From Ignatzschineria indica (GTDB lineage Bacteria > Pseudomonadota > Gammaproteobacteria > Cardiobacteriales > Wohlfahrtiimonadaceae), in contig NZ_QEWR01000004.1 of the NCBI RefSeq assembly GCF_003121925.1, forward strand, positions 1-64,000: a DNA stretch of 64,000 nucleotides, in the 5' to 3' direction. The translations under genes were made by a program, and so were the position numbers. Below, one piece after another: positions 56,744-64,000 of the stretch. Each line of letters begins with the position of its first letter. Positions within the stretch are counted from its first letter, which is position 1. The notes below the pieces were generated by a model. That model was not told where the DNA came from and did no database searches. It worked only from the letters and a program-made list of their open reading frames with translations.

Positions 56744-57679
56744 ATGAGACGATTTTTTATAGTGATCCTAATGTTATCCTTTTGCGCGTTACAATGGGCT
56801 GCAGGAGATAACAATGATCGCCGAGAGATTAAGATCTTAAGACAGACGCCTTCAGAGATCGATCGTGCAATTAGTGATCATCTCTGTATGAGTTATGAGG
56901 TGATTCATCCCTATCATCGTTGTCTAGAACGTTACTATGATCAAGGTGATCTCGATCAGAAGGCATTACGAGAGTATGATTTTATTATCACTACGGAGCA
57001 GTTCTATAATGAATCATTGGCGAATGATTTTCAGTTAGTATTACCCCTCTATCATCAGGCCTTTACTGTGGTTTCGAGAGGCATTTCGCGTGATGAACTC
57101 TTCACTGAAGGTCAAAGTTTTGGTGTTCTAGATCAGCCGACGCAGACAAAAGTTTTAGCGGATGTGTTAAGGGCGATGAATATTAATCGCAAAAAAATAC
57201 CGCTTCGGCACTTCTCTTCTCAAGAGTTGATCGATTACTTCTGTAGTTTTGAGATCAACGTTGCTTTTGTAACGGGCGCGCATCCGAGCCGTATTGTGCG
57301 ACAGCTCAATACACTCTGTGGCGGTGAACCACTCTCAATCGTTTCGGCACTCCCGAAAAACTTTTTTCAAAAACATCGTTATTTCTATAAAACAGTTGTT
57401 CCGAAAGAGCTCTACTGGCGTATTCCTGAAGATATAGAGACGCTCAGTATCCGGCATCTCTTAGCTGTTAATAATCGATATGACAGTGATGAGTTAGAAG
57501 CTTTGATGAATAGCTTTATCGATGAGCTTGAATATAATCGCTCACTGCCTGTTACGGAGGCTTCGATTCTTCTGAACTATAATAATCTACAAACGCCGCT
57601 TCATGAAGTAGGGGATGATATTATCGAAGAGTTACAAGAGGAGCTTCAAGCGGAATTAGCTGCAGAAGCTCAATCTTAG
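56744..57679 (+). CDS. TAXI-like periplasmic solute-binding protein (orphan)
   Basis: This 311-residue protein has a signal peptide (residues 1-20, ending QWAAG) and an alpha/beta bilobed receptor-like sequence. SFGVLDQPTQTKVLADVLRAM in the middle resembles the middle region of TAXI receptors of TRAP transporters, and INVAFVTGAHPSRIVRQL recalls their ligand loop. The C-terminal tail is Glu-rich (EELQEELQAELAAEAQS). Three Cys pairs are possible (Cys48, 59, 187 among others). No TRAP membrane genes are beside it. Assignment as TAXI-like is tentative; an unrelated periplasmic binding protein is the alternative. Confidence 0.6.
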   Translation: MRRFFIVILMLSFCALQWAAGDNNDRREIKILRQTPSEIDRAISDHLCMSYEVIHPYHRCLERYYDQGDLDQKALREYDFIITTEQFYNESLANDFQLVLPLYHQAFTVVSRGISRDELFTEGQSFGVLDQPTQTKVLADVLRAMNINRKKIPLRHFSSQELIDYFCSFEINVAFVTGAHPSRIVRQLNTLCGGEPLSIVSALPKNFFQKHRYFYKTVVPKELYWRIPEDIETLSIRHLLAVNNRYDSDELEALMNSFIDELEYNRSLPVTEASILLNYNNLQTPLHEVGDDIIEELQEELQAELAAEAQS

Positions 57680-57734
57680 GCGCTAATCTTGATCTATCCG
57701 ATCTAGCGTTACTCTAGTACCTAATTATCGAAAT

Positions 57735-58670
57735 TTAATGATCGATAAAGTGTAGAATTTGATCGAGTGCTTTTTGCGTATAGTGTGGGGTATTGACCTC
57801 AAATATGGCGAGATCTTCCTCGCTTCTTAACCAAGTCCTCTGTCTTTTCGCATATTGTCTCGTGGCAATAATCGCGCGCTCGACCGCTTCAGCTAAAGTC
57901 ATCTCTCCTTCGAGATAATTCCATATTTGACGATAGCCGACAGCACGCATTGAAGGGTAATCGAGATTGAGTTCAGGATATCTCTCTCTGAGTGTTGCAA
58001 CCTCTTCTATTAAACCAGCATCGATCATTTTATGGTAACGATTGGCGATCTGCTGATTTCTTCTCTTCTCATCATTATTAGCTAGAGCAATTTTAAGAAA
58101 AGGATACTGAATTCCCGGCTTTTTCGGAAGATTCCAGTAGTGAGTAAGTGGTTTCCCGGTCTCAAGATAGACACTTAACGCCCGAATTACCCGCTGTGTA
58201 TCATTAGGATTTAAGCGTTGGAAGCTATCGGGATCAATCTCTTTGAGTTCTTGATGTAATTGCGCTGATCCCTCTATCTCCGCTCGCTCGGTTAACTGTG
58301 TTAAAAGCGCAGGAGAGACTTGTGGGATCGGGGAGATTCCCTCTAAAAGAGATTGAAAATAGAGAAAGGTCCCGCCGACGAGAAGTGGTGTTTTTCCGGC
58401 AGAGAAGCTCTCTTCTATCTCAGTAAGGGCGTCACGGCGAAATTCTGCTGTAGAGTAACGTTCTGTTGGCTCACAGATATCGATTAAGCTATGGGGGTAG
58501 TGCTTCAATGTTTTTCTATCTGGCTTTGCTGTCCCAATATTCATCTCTTTGTAGATCATGGCTGAATCTACAGAGATAATCCGCACCGGAATTTGATCAG
58601 CAATTCGCATTGCAAGCTCCGTTTTTCCCGTAGCGGTGGGGCCCATCAAACAAATTACTCTCTTATTCAT
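57735..58670 (-). CDS. miaA: tRNA dimethylallyltransferase
   Basis: This 311-residue enzyme adds dimethylallyl to A37 of tRNAs reading codons starting with U. It has the P-loop GPTATGKT at 10-17, DSAMIYKEMNIGTAKP, and LVGGTFLYFQSLL with the prenyl/tRNA site. Length is near E. coli MiaA (316). It is divergent from epmB across 51 bp. hfq, its frequent downstream neighbour, is not here. Confidence 0.97.
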   Translation of the reverse strand: MNKRVICLMGPTATGKTELAMRIADQIPVRIISVDSAMIYKEMNIGTAKPDRKTLKHYPHSLIDICEPTERYSTAEFRRDALTEIEESFSAGKTPLLVGGTFLYFQSLLEGISPIPQVSPALLTQLTERAEIEGSAQLHQELKEIDPDSFQRLNPNDTQRVIRALSVYLETGKPLTHYWNLPKKPGIQYPFLKIALANNDEKRRNQQIANRYHKMIDAGLIEEVATLRERYPELNLDYPSMRAVGYRQIWNYLEGEMTLAEAVERAIIATRQYAKRQRTWLRSEEDLAIFEVNTPHYTQKALDQILHFIDH

Positions 58671-58721
58671 GTAAAATCCTTTATGATAATAAGATTATTT
58701 TTTACAGGATAGTATAGCGCA

Positions 58722-59690
58722 ATGAGTCAGTATTGGACGACCTTAGATGACCTTTATACAGAAAAGTTACTTGAGCCTGGAGCGGAGATTGAGCAGGTGG
58801 CTCGATCCTTTCAGATTAAGATTAGTCCGACAATGCAGCAACAGATCGTTAGCGCTAGTAAAGAGGATCGGGATGCTCTATTGCGACAATTTATTCCCTC
58901 TGTCGCAGAGAGTCATATTTTGCCAGAAGAGTTAGATGATCCCATTGGTGATCGCCGCTTTACACCTGTCGCCGGCGTGGTACATCGTTATCGAGATCGG
59001 GCGCTTCTAAAGATTACTCAGTTGTGTGAAGTCTACTGTCGTTTCTGTTTTCGTAAAGAGATGATCGGGCAAAAGGGGGAGAATCTAACTAAGTCAGAGC
59101 TTCAAGATGCGCTCGATTACTTTGCCCAGCATGAAGAGTTGTGGGAGGTGATTTTAACAGGGGGAGATCCATTAATCCTCTCTATTCGGCGATTAGAAGA
59201 GGTTTTATTGGCACTTGCAGCAATTCCACATCTGCGTAGTATTCGGATTCATTCGCGTATTCCTCTTATTTCTCCTGATAAGATCTCTGAGGAGTTGTTA
59301 ACACTGTTTGATAAGGTCATGGCGCAAGGAAAGATGGTTACTGTGGTCCTTCATGCGAATCATGCAGCGGAGTTCTCTCTTGAGGGGCGAGTTGCATTAC
59401 GAGCTCTACGAAGCAGGGGGGTGATGTTGCTCTCCCAATCTGTTCTATTAAAAGGGGTTAATGATCATCTTCCGGCATTGAAGGAGTTGATGTATACCTT
59501 TGTCGAGAATGGGGTTAAACCTTACTATCTCCATCAGATGGATCTAGCGCGCGGTACGAGCCATTTTGTCGTGAGTAATGAGCAGGGTATCGCATTGATC
59601 AACGCATTGCGGGAAGAGATCTCCGGAATCTGTATTCCACGCCTGATTATTGAGATACCAGAAGGCGAGGGAAAGCGTGTTTTAGCCTAG
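58722..59690 (+). CDS. epmB: EF-P beta-lysylation protein EpmB (lysine 2,3-aminomutase type)
   Basis: This 322-residue radical SAM enzyme converts lysine to beta-lysine for EpmA to attach to elongation factor P. The [4Fe-4S] site CxxxCxxC is at Cys102, Cys106 and Cys109, and GGDPLIL (about residues 145-151) and the PLP lysine in the C-terminal half fit the aminomutase fold. Length is near E. coli EpmB (342). epmA and efp are not in this window. It is divergent from miaA. AATGAGTCAG contains the ATG. Confidence 0.94.
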   Translation: MSQYWTTLDDLYTEKLLEPGAEIEQVARSFQIKISPTMQQQIVSASKEDRDALLRQFIPSVAESHILPEELDDPIGDRRFTPVAGVVHRYRDRALLKITQLCEVYCRFCFRKEMIGQKGENLTKSELQDALDYFAQHEELWEVILTGGDPLILSIRRLEEVLLALAAIPHLRSIRIHSRIPLISPDKISEELLTLFDKVMAQGKMVTVVLHANHAAEFSLEGRVALRALRSRGVMLLSQSVLLKGVNDHLPALKELMYTFVENGVKPYYLHQMDLARGTSHFVVSNEQGIALINALREEISGICIPRLIIEIPEGEGKRVLA

Positions 59691-59728
59691 ATCTCTCTTG
59701 ATAGTATCTATCGGGGAGTATTTGTGGA

Positions 59729-59812
59729 TAATCTCTAATAGCTAATCTCCACTAGCTAATCTCCACTAGCTAATCTCTAATGGCTAATCTCTAATGGCTA
59801 ATCTCTAATATC
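59729..59812. repeat. 14-bp tandem array, 6 copies
   Basis: Units of TAATCTCTAATAGC type start at 59729, 59743, 59757, 59771, 59785 and 59799. Pairs of neighbouring units share variants (CCACTAGC twice, CTAATGGC twice), as expected from stepwise duplication. It lies between epmB and hflD. Confidence 0.96.
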
Positions 59813-59825
59813 TGCAGATAATTTC

Positions 59826-60428
59826 TTAGATCGTTAAGAGAATCTCATGTGCTGTTTGGGGGATGCGATTCCATGGAAGCAGTAAGTTGAGGCGCGAACC
59901 ACCATATTGGCGCCACAACATCGTTGAGCGAATGCCGGCAAGTAGTAGAGCTCTGATCTCGTTGGCGATATGGGGTTGAGAGAGAATCGATTGTTCTCCT
60001 TTAACCATAATGCGTGGGGTGAGTTTGCTGAGTGTTTGAGAGTAGAGATCTGCAATTGCGGCAATAATATTCTCATGGGTAATCTCAAAGTGCTGTAATC
60101 TTGAGGCGATATTTTCAAGACCTGCCCCTAAAACATTGAGCATCTCCTGATTCTTTTTAAGAGAAGCCTCTAATGAGATAAGGGAGTAGAGGTAGATTTT
60201 TGCCGGTGCCGGCACATTTTTCAATCCTTGTGCAAAAGCAGATAATCCCGGCTTGATATTGCTCACACCATCATAGACATCATCAATATTCTCAGGTTTT
60301 AGGACGAAGATACTGTGGAGGAGCGGATTACGCTCCTCATTAGGGATAGAACCGACCGTTGCAATTCGATCAACTAACATCGCAGATTGGAGTACCGCTG
60401 ATAGTGCAATGACTTGATTTCTATTCAT
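59826..60428 (-). CDS. hflD: Lysogenization regulator HflD homologue
   Basis: This 200-residue all-helical protein matches HflD (YcfC), a peripheral inner-membrane protein that in E. coli restrains lambda CII. The pattern MNRNQVIALSAVLQSAMLVD at the start and MLWRQYGGSRLNLLLPWNRI near the end is characteristic. Length is that of E. coli HflD (213). In E. coli it follows mnmA; here mnmA is absent and the gene is alone, facing epmB. Confidence 0.88.
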   Translation of the reverse strand: MNRNQVIALSAVLQSAMLVDRIATVGSIPNEERNPLLHSIFVLKPENIDDVYDGVSNIKPGLSAFAQGLKNVPAPAKIYLYSLISLEASLKKNQEMLNVLGAGLENIASRLQHFEITHENIIAAIADLYSQTLSKLTPRIMVKGEQSILSQPHIANEIRALLLAGIRSTMLWRQYGGSRLNLLLPWNRIPQTAHEILLTI

Positions 60429-60590
60429 TCCCTTCTATTTCATCCTTTCGATAGATTATTGAGTCTAACTCATTAAGACTGATTCATTAAGGCTAACTGA
60501 TTAAGATCAATTTATATAAGTCACATTTTACAATGTGATTGGCCACTATTATTTCATCACTTTGAGAGTAGGTCTAATTTAGTTCCCATC

Positions 60591-60642
60591 AATTTTACCC
60601 ACTAATTTTATCCAGTAATTTTATTTATTAATATTATTTAAT
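60591..60642. repeat. 13-bp tandem array, 4 copies
   Basis: AATTTTACCCACT-like units start at 60591, 60604, 60617 and 60630, diverging along the array. Confidence 0.85.
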
Positions 60643-60715
60643 ATTATTCATCCATTTGATCTCTGTTGAGGAAATGGTGAAGAGCTATGACCGCTGTTGA
60701 AGTCTATTAACCTAT

Positions 60716-60751
60716 AACTATTGTAACTATTGTAACTGTTGTAGCTGTTGT
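60716..60751. repeat. 9-bp tandem array, 4 copies
   Basis: AACTATTGT starts at 60716 and 60725, with variants at 60734 and 60743. Confidence 0.93.
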
Positions 60752-60788
60752 AAATCATAACAGAGCCGATACTTTTTCTGCAAAAACA

Positions 60789-61484
60789 TTAAAAGAGGCT
60801 TGCGGAGATATTAATACATAAGCCTAATATCGCCATGTTGAAGATAAAAGAGACGATCGATTGTAATAGTACGGCGCGTCTCATCGGTGTTGAGGCGATC
60901 TCGACATCTGCTGTTTGTGAAGCAACGGCAATGGTAAAAGAGAAATACATAAAGTCGAGATAGCCAGGACGTGTAATTTTATCAGGAAAGAGGAGCCAAG
61001 GATTTTTCTCAATATCGGGGCTACTGTAGAAGAGATGGGCATAATGCATCGTATATCCGAGGGGAAGCAGTAGCCAAGAGGAGATGAGTGTTGATGCCGT
61101 TAAGACATATTGGAGAATTTTTTCATCTCCGGTTAACCCATCATGTCCGCCAAGACCAAAGAAGAGGACAAGGAGACTTGCGCAACAACCGGTAAGAAGA
61201 AAGAAGAGAACCATTCGCGCGCTTTCATCCTCATTACTTGTGAGCTTGCGAATATCCCGATTCTTATGCCGAATCACTTTTTGTGCTAAGAAGAGGATAT
61301 AGACCCAAGAGAAGGCATTCCAGCTAATGATAAAGCTCATCCAGGGGGTATGTTTCGAGATTAAGAGGCAGAAGGTCGTAATAGCGACGATGAGAGAGAC
61401 GATAAAGCGAGGGCGAGAAAGAATTGTATTGTGGATAAAGTGGATGGTGCGAAAATTTTTTCTTTCTGCATGAGGTTTTTGCAT
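60789..61484 (-). CDS. DUF1345 inner-membrane protein
   Basis: This 231-residue protein has about five predicted membrane helices. Its C-terminal half contains PGYLDFMYFSFTIAVASQTADVEIASTPMRR split over the last loop and helix, the hallmark of the DUF1345 family. Function of that family is unknown. It is alone, on the minus strand, opposite an array-rich spacer and 471 bp from the divergent CitMHS transporter gene. Confidence 0.83.
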   Translation of the reverse strand: MQKPHAERKNFRTIHFIHNTILSRPRFIVSLIVAITTFCLLISKHTPWMSFIISWNAFSWVYILFLAQKVIRHKNRDIRKLTSNEDESARMVLFFLLTGCCASLLVLFFGLGGHDGLTGDEKILQYVLTASTLISSWLLLPLGYTMHYAHLFYSSPDIEKNPWLLFPDKITRPGYLDFMYFSFTIAVASQTADVEIASTPMRRAVLLQSIVSFIFNMAILGLCINISASLF

Positions 61485-61955
61485 AATGCGCGTTCCCTTT
61501 GTGTGCTCAGATATCGAGATTTTAAATCTGGATCTTCTAAATTTATTTCAGTTTTCTTAAGGCTTTTTTAAGAGTTTCTCAGTGTTTCTAAGTATTTTTT
61601 GAGTATTTTTGAATATTTCTGAGTGTTCTTAAATATCTCTTAAATATCTCTAAAAGATCTCTAAAAGCATTAAATTTTTTGAATTATTTTTCAAAATTGA
61701 TAGAAGAATTATATCGAATAAATATTAAGTTGCGTAAAGATATTTTTAAAGCGAGAGAAGAAAAGAGCGCTATTTGTCTAAGATAATTCTCAAAAAAGAA
61801 GTTTTATGGAATTGAGTACGATTAAATTCGCGATTAAATGTAGTTAATTTGTAGACAAATCATTTTAACTTCTTGTTCTTCGTTCTAATCTCCTCTATAA
61901 GTAGTTAAACGAAGTTAGATAACTTTTTATATAGAAAACAGTAAAGGAGAATGGA
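61485..61955. other. 471-bp divergent spacer, degenerate repeats
   Basis: No gene is seen. The part near 61570-61680 is a very AT-rich, degenerate repeat of TTTCTGAGTAT / AAATATCTCT type with period near 11-12 bp. The remainder probably holds promoters of the divergent genes, but none is clear enough to mark. Confidence 0.6.
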
Positions 61956-63254
61956 GTGCTAAGTCTTATTGGATTTGCCACAATTTTAACAATTGTTACC
62001 TTATTAATTCGGGGGAAAGTGATCCCGATAGTGGCCCTAACATTGATCCCGATCATCGGCGCGTTAGTAGCGGGTTTTGGAATGGAAGAGATCGGAGGAT
62101 TCTTTAAATCGGGTTTAGGCTCGGTGATGAATGTTGTGGTGATGTTTATCTTCGCCATTATCTTTTTCGGGATTTTGCAAGATGCCGGTCTTTTTGATCC
62201 TTTAATCAATAAGATGATCCAATTGACTCGTGGGAATATTATTACGATCTGTATCGGCAGTGTGATTATTGCTGCAATTGCGCAGCTTGATGGTTCGGGA
62301 GCCTCTACTTTCTTAATTACAATCCCGGCACTATTGCCCCTCTATAAGCGGATGCGCATTAGCCCTTACCTTCTAGTTCTCTTGATAGGTGGAAGTGCTA
62401 GTATCATGAATATGATCCCATGGGGTGGGCCATTAGGAAGAACGGCGAGTGTAATCGATATGGATGTCACGGAATTGTGGCGTCCCTTGATTCCTGTGCA
62501 AGTTGTGGGAATGATTCTTATGGTAGGCTTAGCAACCGTTTTGGGAATGCGTGAGAAGCGTCGTATTGCGGCATTGCCGGCATCATCTGAGGTAGAGGGA
62601 AGTGATGAAGATTTAGCGCCGATGACATCTGATCTTAAGCCGGGACTTTATCTCTTTAATCTCCTTTTAACGATTGGCATCATCGCTATCTTAGTGACGG
62701 GAATTATTCCGGCAGGATTTGCCTTTATGATCGGGGTTGCGATCGCTTTACCGGTGAATTTCAGAACAATTCAGCTACAGAATGAGTGTATTAAACGTCA
62801 TGCGCCTAATGCTTTATCGATGGCGTCAATTATTCTTGCTGCCGGCGTCTTCTTGGGCGTTTTAAATGGTACAGGAATGTTAACCTCTATTGCGCAAGAT
62901 CTTATCAATATTATGCCGGAATTTATGGGGCGTTATATCCATCTAATTATTGGCTTTTTAGGATTACCTTTCGATCTTCTTTTAAGTACAGATGCTTACT
63001 ACTTTGCATTACTGCCCGTTGTTGACCAAATAGCGACAACTTATGGAATAGCATCAACTTCAACAGCTTATGCGATGATTGTTGGTAATATTGTAGGAAC
63101 ATTTGTTAGCCCCTTCTCTCCTGCACTATGGCTCGCGCTTGGTTTGGCGAATATCGAGATGGGACGCTATATCCGCTACTCCTTCTTCTGGATGTGGGCG
63201 ATTGGTATCTTATTGCTGATTGCAGCCATTATTATGGGTGTTATTGCGGTATAA
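61956..63254 (+). CDS. CitMHS-family citrate:cation symporter
   Basis: This 432-residue membrane protein has about 12 predicted helices. LDGSGASTFLITIPALLPLYKRM near residue 110 and the MIPWGGPLGRTASV loop near residue 150 are typical of the CitMHS family, which imports citrate complexed with Mg2+ or Ca2+ together with protons. GTG 61956 with AAAGGAGA at 61943-61950 is the only good start. It is alone, with a strong terminator after it. Citrate metabolism genes are not in this window, so the substrate is from the family. Confidence 0.87.
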   Translation: MLSLIGFATILTIVTLLIRGKVIPIVALTLIPIIGALVAGFGMEEIGGFFKSGLGSVMNVVVMFIFAIIFFGILQDAGLFDPLINKMIQLTRGNIITICIGSVIIAAIAQLDGSGASTFLITIPALLPLYKRMRISPYLLVLLIGGSASIMNMIPWGGPLGRTASVIDMDVTELWRPLIPVQVVGMILMVGLATVLGMREKRRIAALPASSEVEGSDEDLAPMTSDLKPGLYLFNLLLTIGIIAILVTGIIPAGFAFMIGVAIALPVNFRTIQLQNECIKRHAPNALSMASIILAAGVFLGVLNGTGMLTSIAQDLINIMPEFMGRYIHLIIGFLGLPFDLLLSTDAYYFALLPVVDQIATTYGIASTSTAYAMIVGNIVGTFVSPFSPALWLALGLANIEMGRYIRYSFFWMWAIGILLLIAAIIMGVIAV

Positions 63255-63286
63255 GTAGAGTCGCAATAGGCTAAACGAAAATAGAT

Positions 63287-63338
63287 AATCCCTAATAGAC
63301 GCAAAATCGATGGAGCTTGCGACTATTAGGGATTTTTA
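63287..63338 (+). terminator. Terminator after the CitMHS transporter
   Basis: A 12-bp perfect outer stem (63287-63298 with 63323-63334) encloses a further CGCAA/TTGCG inner stem (63300-63304 with 63317-63321) and is followed by TTTTT. Confidence 0.9.
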
Positions 63339-63414
63339 ATAGCTAGGAGTCATCAATCGAGAATAACCTGACTCGTGATTGTGATCTCGCTTTTATTACT
63401 ATGTTGTGAACGAT

Positions 63415-63466
63415 TTTATAGAACAACTTTATAGAGCAACTTTATGGACTAACTTTATGGACATAA
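63415..63466. repeat. 13-bp tandem array, 4 copies
   Basis: TTTATAGAACAAC-type units start at 63415, 63428, 63441 and 63454, differing by one to four bases. The array ends just before the stop of the rightmost gene. Confidence 0.92.
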
Positions 63467-63470
63467 TGGC

Positions 63471-64000
63471 TTATGGTTCATTGCTCAACTGTAGGTAGTC
63501 AATAACATTGTTATTCTCATAGTTGTTGAGGATATAGAAGTAGTTTTGGTACTCAAAAAGGGTATCGTTAGATCTATTTCGATCCCCTTCCACAACTCCT
63601 TCAAGGAAGAAGACCTCTTTACGATCATTGACGACCCAAACTAATGTCTCTTTGATGTTTTGATATTGGAAATCTTTGTAGTAATCCGCAGTGTAATTAT
63701 CAAAATTATCTAAAATAGCCCGAAGACGTGCTTCCTCATTTCGAGCAGCTTCATAACGTTGATATTCGTTACGGGGTAAAATATCGGAGAGGTCAGGGCG
63801 ATCAGCAAGAAGATTTTTTCGCTCTTGCTTCAATTGAGCGATCCCTTCTGTTAGGAGGTTGGATACCAACTCATAGCGAGCGACTAAAAGATCTTTGATC
63901 TGTGATTGCAATTCAGCCTCAATCTTGGGGAGATTTGCTTTGATAGTATCAAAATCTGCTTCTTGGAGATAAATGTCAGAGAGCGGTGCACCATGAAACC
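63471..64000 (-). CDS. Unrecognised protein, 3' part of a gene continuing past the right edge
   Basis: The frame is open from the stop at 63471 up to the window edge, so only the last 176 residues or so are seen. The visible part is rich in Glu, Gln, Asn and Tyr, with a coiled-coil-like helical segment (about KIEAELQSQIKDLLVARYEL to EEARLRAILDNF) and a C-terminal beta-like region with VVNDRKEVFFLEGVVEGD, then YILNNYENNNVIDYL. No domain or family was recognised. It may be a chaperone or structural protein; no function is proposed. The start codon lies outside the window. Confidence 0.6.
   Translation of the reverse strand, partial: FHGAPLSDIYLQEADFDTIKANLPKIEAELQSQIKDLLVARYELVSNLLTEGIAQLKQERKNLLADRPDLSDILPRNEYQRYEAARNEEARLRAILDNFDNYTADYYKDFQYQNIKETLVWVVNDRKEVFFLEGVVEGDRNRSNDTLFEYQNYFYILNNYENNNVIDYLQLSNEP

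Larger units (their letters stand above)
60429..60788. other. 360-bp spacer with several tandem arrays
   Basis: No gene is seen. It holds an irregular array of ATTAAGACTGATTC type near 60460-60505, a 13-bp array at 60591-60642 and a 9-bp array at 60716-60751, three unrelated motifs within one spacer. Confidence 0.8.

Noticed and set aside
59729-59812. Possible CRISPR array between epmB and hflD
   Set aside because: Units are 14 bp and directly contiguous, with no spacers and no cas genes in the window.

Overview
The window is chromosomal DNA from an AT-rich gammaproteobacterium. The gene set is that of a free-living Gram-negative cell: lptCAB, tolB-pal, minCDE, an RNase E with a long disordered tail, proQ, 6S RNA, epmB, PBP1b with a TPR lipoprotein, and SurA. 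Many genes are monocistronic or in short operons. The content and base composition would fit a member of the Cardiobacteriales such as Ignatzschineria or Wohlfahrtiimonas, but that placement is an inference and was not tested. No phage, insertion sequence, plasmid or CRISPR locus is visible, so this is mostly core genome with one accessory-looking locus at the left edge.

Left edge (1-7.7 kb): the C-terminal part of a giant type I-secreted RTX adhesin with near-identical 324-bp Ig-like repeats, a von Willebrand A domain and RTX blocks; a small lipoprotein; then a minus-strand pair of a 14-TM MFS exporter and a choloylglycine-hydrolase-like amidase, separated by a hexanucleotide simple repeat. 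7.7-16.5 kb (minus strand): ppnN, a YccS-like membrane protein, 5-formyl-THF cyclo-ligase, ssb, a SPOR-domain protein, argS, proQ. 16.6-20.2 kb (plus): surA, rsmA, ppx. 20.3-27.2 kb: HAD hydrolase, MATE pump, a phosphoethanolamine-transferase-like sulfatase, ubiD, an Slp-like lipoprotein.

27.8-34.3 kb (plus): hemA, a hypoxanthine phosphoribosyltransferase, tolB, pal, msbA and a small OmpA-like protein. 34.6-41.3 kb (minus): a 6S RNA gene, comF, an EEP-family nuclease, sbcB, lptB, lptA, lptC, rpiA. 41.4-47.6 kb (plus): slyD, minC, then a 760-bp spacer, minD, minE, hslR, aspA, xerC. 47.8-55.3 kb (minus): an AhpC-type peroxiredoxin, rne, an LpoP-like lipoprotein, mrcB. 55.5-64 kb: corC, tRNA-Asn, a TAXI-like periplasmic protein, miaA, epmB, hflD, a DUF1345 protein, a CitMHS transporter and the end of an unrecognised gene.

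Functional themes are envelope biogenesis (LPS export by MsbA and LptABC, outer-membrane folding by SurA, Tol-Pal, PBP1b and its likely activator, division-site placement by Min) and translation or RNA metabolism (ArgS, MiaA, EpmB, RsmA, ProQ, RNase E, 6S RNA). The most unusual sequence-level signal is that a large share of the intergenic spacers carry a private short tandem array (periods of 6 to 14 bp, 3 to 7 copies), each with a different motif. The most useful non-coding call is a 6S RNA gene beside comF rather than beside the 5-formyl-THF cyclo-ligase gene, its usual partner.
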